From assembly GCF_003014675.1 (NCBI RefSeq), contig NZ_PYAU01000001.1, positions 1,736,001-1,800,000 on the forward strand: a stretch of DNA of 64,000 nt. Reading direction: 5' to 3'. The stretch is from Labedella gwakjiensis. GTDB lineage: Bacteria; Actinomycetota; Actinomycetes; Actinomycetales; Microbacteriaceae. Each line of letters begins with the position of its first letter. The first letter of the stretch is position 1. The notes under the pieces are model-generated. The model searched no databases. It was not told the DNA's origin and worked only from the letters and a program-made list of their open reading frames with translations. Shown here in pieces: positions 60,113 through 64,000 of the stretch. The translations under genes were made by a program, and so were the position numbers.

Positions 60113-60856
60113 CTAGGCCCGGCGGTGACGTCGCAGGATGCGCCGTTCGATCCCCCACCGGGTGACGCGTCGCATCGCCTCGACCACGATTCCGCGGTCC
60201 ATCTTCGACTCCCCGAACTCCCGCTCGCGGAACTCGATGGGCACTTCGACGACGCCGGCTCCCGCGTCGAGCGTGCGCAGCGTCATGTCCACCTGGAAGC
60301 AGTAGCCGTGGGAGTCGACGGTCGAGAGGGCCAGGCGCCGGAGCAGCTCGGACCGGTAGACGCGGAAGCCGGCCGTCGCGTCGCGCACAGGGATGCCGAG
60401 CGCGAGCCGGGCGTAGCCGTTGCCCGCGCGACTGAGGACCTCCCGGCTCTTGGGCCAGTTGACGACGCTGCCGCCGTCGACCCACCGCGATCCGATGACG
60501 AGCCCCGGCCGCGAGGGGCCGTCGAGCGCCGAGATCATGGCGGGCAGCACCTCCGGCGGGTGGGATCCGTCCGCATCGAGCTCGACGAGCAGGTCGTAGT
60601 CGCGCTCGAGCCCCCAGGCCATGGCCGCGAGGTAGGCCGGACCGAGGCCCGCCTTGTGGCTGCGTCGCAGGAGGTGCACGCGGGCGTCGCCCACGGCCCG
60701 GTCCGCCACGAGATCGCCCGTGCCATCGGGGCTGCCGTCGTCCACGACGAGGGCGTGCGCGTAGGGGACCGCGGTGAAGAGCCGGTCCAGGACGCGGTCG
60801 ATGTTCTCGCGCTCCTGGTAGGTGGGGATCATGACGAGGATCCGTCGCGCCGTCAC
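60113..60856 (-). CDS. Polyprenol monophosphomannose synthase-like glycosyltransferase (GT2)
   Basis: A 247-residue GT-A enzyme resembling actinobacterial Ppm1/DPMS. MIPTYQERENIDRVLDRLF starts it, VVDDGSPDGTGDL holds nucleotide-binding Asp residues, and LLVELDADGSHPPEVLP contains the DxD-like site. SVVNWPKSREVLSRAGNGYARLALGIPVRDATAGFRVYR is typical of dolichol-phosphate mannose synthases. It transfers mannose (or another hexose) from a nucleotide sugar to polyprenyl phosphate. GTG 60856 overlaps the GtrA stop (GTGA), so lipid-linked sugar may pass to the partner. Confidence 0.9.
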   Translation of the reverse strand: MTARRILVMIPTYQERENIDRVLDRLFTAVPYAHALVVDDGSPDGTGDLVADRAVGDARVHLLRRSHKAGLGPAYLAAMAWGLERDYDLLVELDADGSHPPEVLPAMISALDGPSRPGLVIGSRWVDGGSVVNWPKSREVLSRAGNGYARLALGIPVRDATAGFRVYRSELLRRLALSTVDSHGYCFQVDMTLRTLDAGAGVVEVPIEFREREFGESKMDRGIVVEAMRRVTRWGIERRILRRHRRA

Positions 60857-61392
60857 CGGTCGACCTGCTTCTGCTCGCCGTGGGTGGCCTCCGAGGGAGC
60901 GGTGTCCCTGTCCATCTCGATCGTCACGTCCTCGAGGGGCGCCGACGCGAGCGCGGCGGCCGCGACGCGTTCCTCGATGACGTGCTCGGGTCGCGGCCCG
61001 GTGCCCGTGCGGTGGTGGCCCCACACCCAGAACCGGTAGAGGAGGAACCGGAAGGCCGTGCCGAGGGCGAGGCCCACGACGTTCGCCGAGATGTTGTCGG
61101 CGAGGAGGCTCGTGAACCCGAGCAGGTGGTGGCTCACCCAAAGGCACAGGAGGCCGATGAGGAGGCCGCCGATCGCGACCACCGCGTACTCGGCGAACTC
61201 GCGGACGAGGTCGTGGCGCCGGTGCTCCCGGAAGGTCCAGTACCGATTGCCGACCCAGTTGAACACGATCGCCACGGACGTGCTCACGATCTTCGCGCCG
61301 ATCGCGCCCTGGAAGAAGTGGTCGTCGCCGAACGCGCCTGTGCGCAGGAGGTTGAACAGTCCGACGTCGATCACGAATCCGATGCCGCCCAC
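60853..61392 (-). CDS. GtrA family membrane protein
   Basis: A 179-residue protein with four transmembrane helices. IGFVIDVGLFNLLRTG opens it, STSVAIVFNWVGNRYWTFREH is the family hallmark, and NVVGLALGTAFRFLLYRFWVWG ends it. GtrA proteins are thought to flip polyprenyl-linked sugars across the membrane. The annotated GTG at 61392 cuts the normal N-terminus: 24 in-frame codons upstream encode a plausible leader (ISRIRRLAAYVWERILRYAV) beginning at ATC 61464 after GAGGGG, with no ATG, GTG or TTG. The hydrophilic tail beyond TM4 (about 50 residues) is also long. Confidence 0.85.
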   Translation of the reverse strand: MGGIGFVIDVGLFNLLRTGAFGDDHFFQGAIGAKIVSTSVAIVFNWVGNRYWTFREHRRHDLVREFAEYAVVAIGGLLIGLLCLWVSHHLLGFTSLLADNISANVVGLALGTAFRFLLYRFWVWGHHRTGTGPRPEHVIEERVAAAALASAPLEDVTIEMDRDTAPSEATHGEQKQVDR

Positions 61393-61621
61393 GATGCCGA
61401 ACTTGACCGCGTAGCGCAGGATGCGCTCCCAGACGTACGCGGCGAGGCGTCGGATGCGGGAGATGGCTGACCCCTCGGTTCGATGGCGGGAAGGACGCGG
61501 CGCCGGCGTCGCCCGATCAGGCTACCCGAACCGCACGAACGCCTCGGGGGAGGCCGATGCCTGTGGAGAGCCGCCGCGCCACCCCTCTCCCGCGGCCCGT
61601 CCGGTCCCCTAGGCTGCGGCC

Positions 61622-61990
61622 ATGGGACGCATCATCCACGTGGAACTCACGACCGACGACCTGCACGGCGCCTCCGACTTCTTCTCCCACGCGTTCGGGT
61701 GGCAGCTGACGCCGTCGGAGTTCGTCGAGGACTACCTCACGGCCGATACCGGGGCCGGGGGCGGGATCGACGGCGCACTCATGACCGCGCGGCATCAGAA
61801 GCAGCCCGTGATCGTGTGGATCGAGGTGCAGGACATCCACGAGACCATCCGTGACGTCGTGAAGGCCGGCGGCATCGCGGACGGTGAGGTGCACGACCTC
61901 CCCGGCGAGGGGCTCGTGACCTACATCACCGATCCCGACGGTCTCGTCTTCGGTGTGAAGCAGCCGGTGGCCACCGACGCGCTCCTCTGA
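61622..61990 (+). CDS. VOC (glyoxalase-like) family protein
   Basis: A 122-residue single-chain vicinal-oxygen-chelate fold protein. RIIHVELTTDDLHGASDFFSHAFGW begins the first beta-alpha-beta module, and VTYITDPDGLVFGVKQ ends the second, with His/Glu positions (HVELT, WIEVQ) as possible metal ligands. Substrates range from methylglyoxal adducts to antibiotics, and none can be chosen here. ATG 61622 is used. It is divergent from GtrA and followed 58 bases later by prpD. Confidence 0.88.
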   Translation: MGRIIHVELTTDDLHGASDFFSHAFGWQLTPSEFVEDYLTADTGAGGGIDGALMTARHQKQPVIVWIEVQDIHETIRDVVKAGGIADGEVHDLPGEGLVTYITDPDGLVFGVKQPVATDALL

Positions 61991-62048
61991 CCCGTCCGGA
62001 TGGGCGCACGGCGACGAATAGACTGACCAGGCGTCGAAAGGACCACCC

Positions 62049-63566
62049 GTGAAGACCCATTTCCTCCGCACACACCGGAGTTCAGAGAACCTGCAGCGGG
62101 AGGGCCAGCTGGCCTGGGCCGTCGCCGAGGTCGCGGCGGATCCGGTGGAGGTCACGCCGGAGGTCGCCGACATGGTGGTCAACAGGGTCATCGACAACGC
62201 GGCGGTCGCGACGGCCTCGCTGAACCGTGCACCGGTCGTGTCCGCCCGCTCGCAGGCCCTCGCGCACCCCGTGACGACGGGCGGCGACGGAGCCACCGTC
62301 TTCGGTCCCGACCAGGCCAGGCGCGTGTCCCCGGAGTGGGCGGCCTGGGCCAACGGCGTCGCCGTGCGTGAGCTCGACTTCCACGACACGTTCCTCGCCG
62401 CGGAGTACTCGCACCCCGGTGACAACATCCCGCCGATCGTCGCCGTCGCGCAGCACGTCGGCGCCACGGGCCACGACGTCGTCCGCGGCATCGCCACGGG
62501 CTACGAGATCCAGGTGGACCTCGTGAAGGCCATCAGCCTGCACGCCCACAAGATCGACCATGTCGCGCACCTCGGCCCGTCGGCCGCCGCGGGCATCGGC
62601 ACGCTCCTCGGCCTCCCCGTCGAGACGATCTTCCAGGCCGTGGGCCAGGCGCTCCACACGACCACCGCCACCCGCCAGTCGCGGAAGGGCCAGATCTCCA
62701 CGTGGAAGGCCCACGCGCCGGCCTTCGCGGGGAAGATGGCGGTCGAGGCGATCGATCGCGCCATGCGCGGGCAGACCTCGCCCGAGCCCATCTGGGAGGG
62801 CGAGGACGGCGTCATCGCCTGGCTGCTCGGCGGGCCGGAGGCCACGTACGACGTGCCGCTGCCCGAGGCCGGCGAGGCGAAGCGCGCCATCCTCGACACG
62901 TACACGAAGGAGCACTCGGCGGAGTACCAGGCGCAAGCGTGGATCGACCTCGCGCGCCGCGTGCACGCCGAGCACCCCGAACTCACCGACCCGGCTCGCG
63001 TCGAGTCGATCGTGCTGCACTCGTCGCACCACACGCACTACGTGATCGGCTCGGGTTCGGGCGACCCTCAGAAGTACGACCCCACGGCCTCGCGCGAGAC
63101 GCTCGACCACTCCATCCCGTACATCGTCGCTGTGGCGCTGCAGGACGGCGGCTGGCACCACGCCGACTCGTACACGCCCGAGCGGGCCGGTCGTCCCGAC
63201 ACCGTGGAGCTGTGGCGCAAGATCACCACCGCGGAGGACGAGGAGTGGACGCGCCGCTACCACTCGACCGACCCGGCGGAGAAGGCCTTCGGCGGTCGCC
63301 TCGTGGCGACGCTCACGGACGGCTCGACGATCGTCGAGGAGATCGCCGTGGCGGACGCGCATCCGCTCGGCGCCCGTCCGTTCGGTCGCGAGCAGTACGT
63401 GCAGAAGTTCCGCACCCTCGCGCGCGGCGTGCTCGAGGAGCCGGAGATCGAGCGCTTCCTCGGCCTCGCCGAGCGCCTGCCGGAGCTCGATGCACAGGAG
63501 CTGCGCGGCCTCACGATCCAGCGCGGTGCCGGTTCCCTCGAGGTCTCGCCCCGCGGCTTGTTCTAG
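62049..63566 (+). CDS. prpD: 2-methylcitrate dehydratase (MmgE/PrpD family)
   Basis: A 505-residue enzyme of the methylcitrate cycle, which dehydrates 2-methylcitrate during propionate breakdown. Family landmarks are [30 protein letters not shown] (near residue 100), [42 protein letters not shown] and the late [41 protein letters not shown] 62049 begins [11 protein letters not shown]. The usual partners prpB and prpC are not within the window, and the next gene is on the opposite strand. Confidence 0.94.
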   Translation: MKTHFLRTHRSSENLQREGQLAWAVAEVAADPVEVTPEVADMVVNRVIDNAAVATASLNRAPVVSARSQALAHPVTTGGDGATVFGPDQARRVSPEWAAWANGVAVRELDFHDTFLAAEYSHPGDNIPPIVAVAQHVGATGHDVVRGIATGYEIQVDLVKAISLHAHKIDHVAHLGPSAAAGIGTLLGLPVETIFQAVGQALHTTTATRQSRKGQISTWKAHAPAFAGKMAVEAIDRAMRGQTSPEPIWEGEDGVIAWLLGGPEATYDVPLPEAGEAKRAILDTYTKEHSAEYQAQAWIDLARRVHAEHPELTDPARVESIVLHSSHHTHYVIGSGSGDPQKYDPTASRETLDHSIPYIVAVALQDGGWHHADSYTPERAGRPDTVELWRKITTAEDEEWTRRYHSTDPAEKAFGGRLVATLTDGSTIVEEIAVADAHPLGARPFGREQYVQKFRTLARGVLEEPEIERFLGLAERLPELDAQELRGLTIQRGAGSLEVSPRGLF

Positions 63567-63609
63567 GGGCGGCGGACCGGGCGTCGGGCGGGACGAGCGT
63601 CGGGCGGGA

Positions 63610-64000
63610 CTAGCGCGGAAGCGTGCCGCCGCCCTCTGATGGCGTAATGCTCTCGAGGAACGCGACGATCAGCGTGCTCGCCGGGTGGAGGGTTTGGCCG
63701 TGTGACGCGCCGCGCCCGTCGGTCCGTGCGACCGAGGGGCCGATGAGCCGACGGAAGTCGTCGAGCCGAATCGGACCGTCGGTTCCCGCGCGCGCCCGGG
63801 CCGATTGGACCGTCACGTCGAGAGCATCGGCGAGCACGTGGAGGGGGATGCCGAGCGCCCGCATCCCACCGAGCAGGTGCCGGGTGTTCCGGAATGCGCG
63901 GCGGCGGTTCGGGCCGGAGGTCTCGTCCTCCGCACGTCGGGCCCGCTGGAGCAGCGCCGACAGGGCCCTCTCGACTCCGGGTGTGAGTGCGACCGTCGTC
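63610..64000 (-). CDS. Unidentified protein with a possible helix-turn-helix, partial
   Basis: An open frame enters from the right window edge and ends at TAG 63610, giving at least 129 residues: VALTPGVERALSALLQRARRAEDE, then RRRAFRNTRHLLGGM, RALGIPLHVLADALDVTVQS (HTH-like spacing), IRLDDFRRLIGPSV and a tail ending TPSEGGGTLPR. An internal ATG at 63864 is a weaker start. The helix-rich, basic middle suggests DNA binding, but no family is recognised. It converges with prpD; the 43-base gap carries the repeat GCGTCGGGCGGGAC twice. Confidence 0.6.
   Translation of the reverse strand, partial: TTVALTPGVERALSALLQRARRAEDETSGPNRRRAFRNTRHLLGGMRALGIPLHVLADALDVTVQSARARAGTDGPIRLDDFRRLIGPSVARTDGRGASHGQTLHPASTLIVAFLESITPSEGGGTLPR

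Overview
The window is a 64 kb stretch of a very GC-rich, gene-dense actinobacterial chromosome. No tRNA, rRNA, phage or transposase gene was recognised. Several features point to the family Microbacteriaceae: a DUF7882-like small protein, a DUF3515 lipoprotein, an LAVTG-type cell-wall sorting signal, a HemQ-based heme pathway and GTG starts with four-base ATGA/GTGA overlaps. The genus cannot be fixed from the sequence alone.

Region 1 (1-9.3 kb) holds assorted housekeeping and accessory genes. They are a family-A DNA polymerase cut by the window edge, a divergent CPBP protease/TetR pair around a palindromic operator, a NUDIX hydrolase, a MATE exporter, an M13 metallopeptidase, a class-A-like serine hydrolase, an epimerase and a P-loop kinase. 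Region 2 (9.3-12.6 kb) is a surface-protein locus. It has a wall-anchored protein with nine chaplin-like repeats and a secreted valine/threonine-rich partner, behind a promoter rich in inverted repeats. Region 3 (12.6-16.7 kb) has an AlaX-type editing protein, a DUF3515 lipoprotein, an aldo/keto reductase, and a DUF7882-like/MarR divergent pair whose intergenic space carries three CTAG-N5-CTAG sites.

Region 4 (16.7-24.7 kb) carries two envelope-signalling modules. One is an ABC-2 transporter, histidine kinase and NarL-type regulator with four-base overlaps throughout. The other is a CPBP protease, histidine kinase and regulator, equally coupled. A lipase-like hydrolase lies between them. Region 5 (24.8-27.6 kb) holds glycyl-tRNA synthetase and two small membrane proteins.

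Region 6 (27.6-51.3 kb) is heme synthesis in two blocks, hemA<>hemE-hemY and hemQ-hemH-hemC-hemD-hemB-hemL. Together they encode the route from glutamyl-tRNA to uroporphyrinogen and the coproporphyrin-dependent end steps; the coproporphyrinogen-forming decarboxylase is HemE. About 13 kb separates the blocks. It contains an ECF sigma factor with a membrane partner, a class-C-like serine hydrolase, a sigma-region-2-only protein, a membrane-protein run (YtxH-like, holin-like, DUF3618, small TM protein, flotillin), and a LacI-controlled GH42 beta-galactosidase/ABC sugar-uptake operon. The sugar locus is bracketed by two related long-hairpin elements.

Region 7 (51.3-64 kb) includes a protein with a compact N-terminal domain and a histone-H1-like tail, a YhdH-type oxidoreductase, a second ABC-2 exporter, TrhO, a thioredoxin-reductase-like enzyme divergent from an XRE-cupin regulator, an SseB-like protein, an SDR with a coupled unknown gene, a GtrA/dolichol-phosphate-mannose-synthase-like pair, a VOC protein and PrpD. 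A partial unknown gene runs off the right edge. A roughly 70-bp structured intergenic repeat occurs four times, all before 24.3 kb and all in one orientation.
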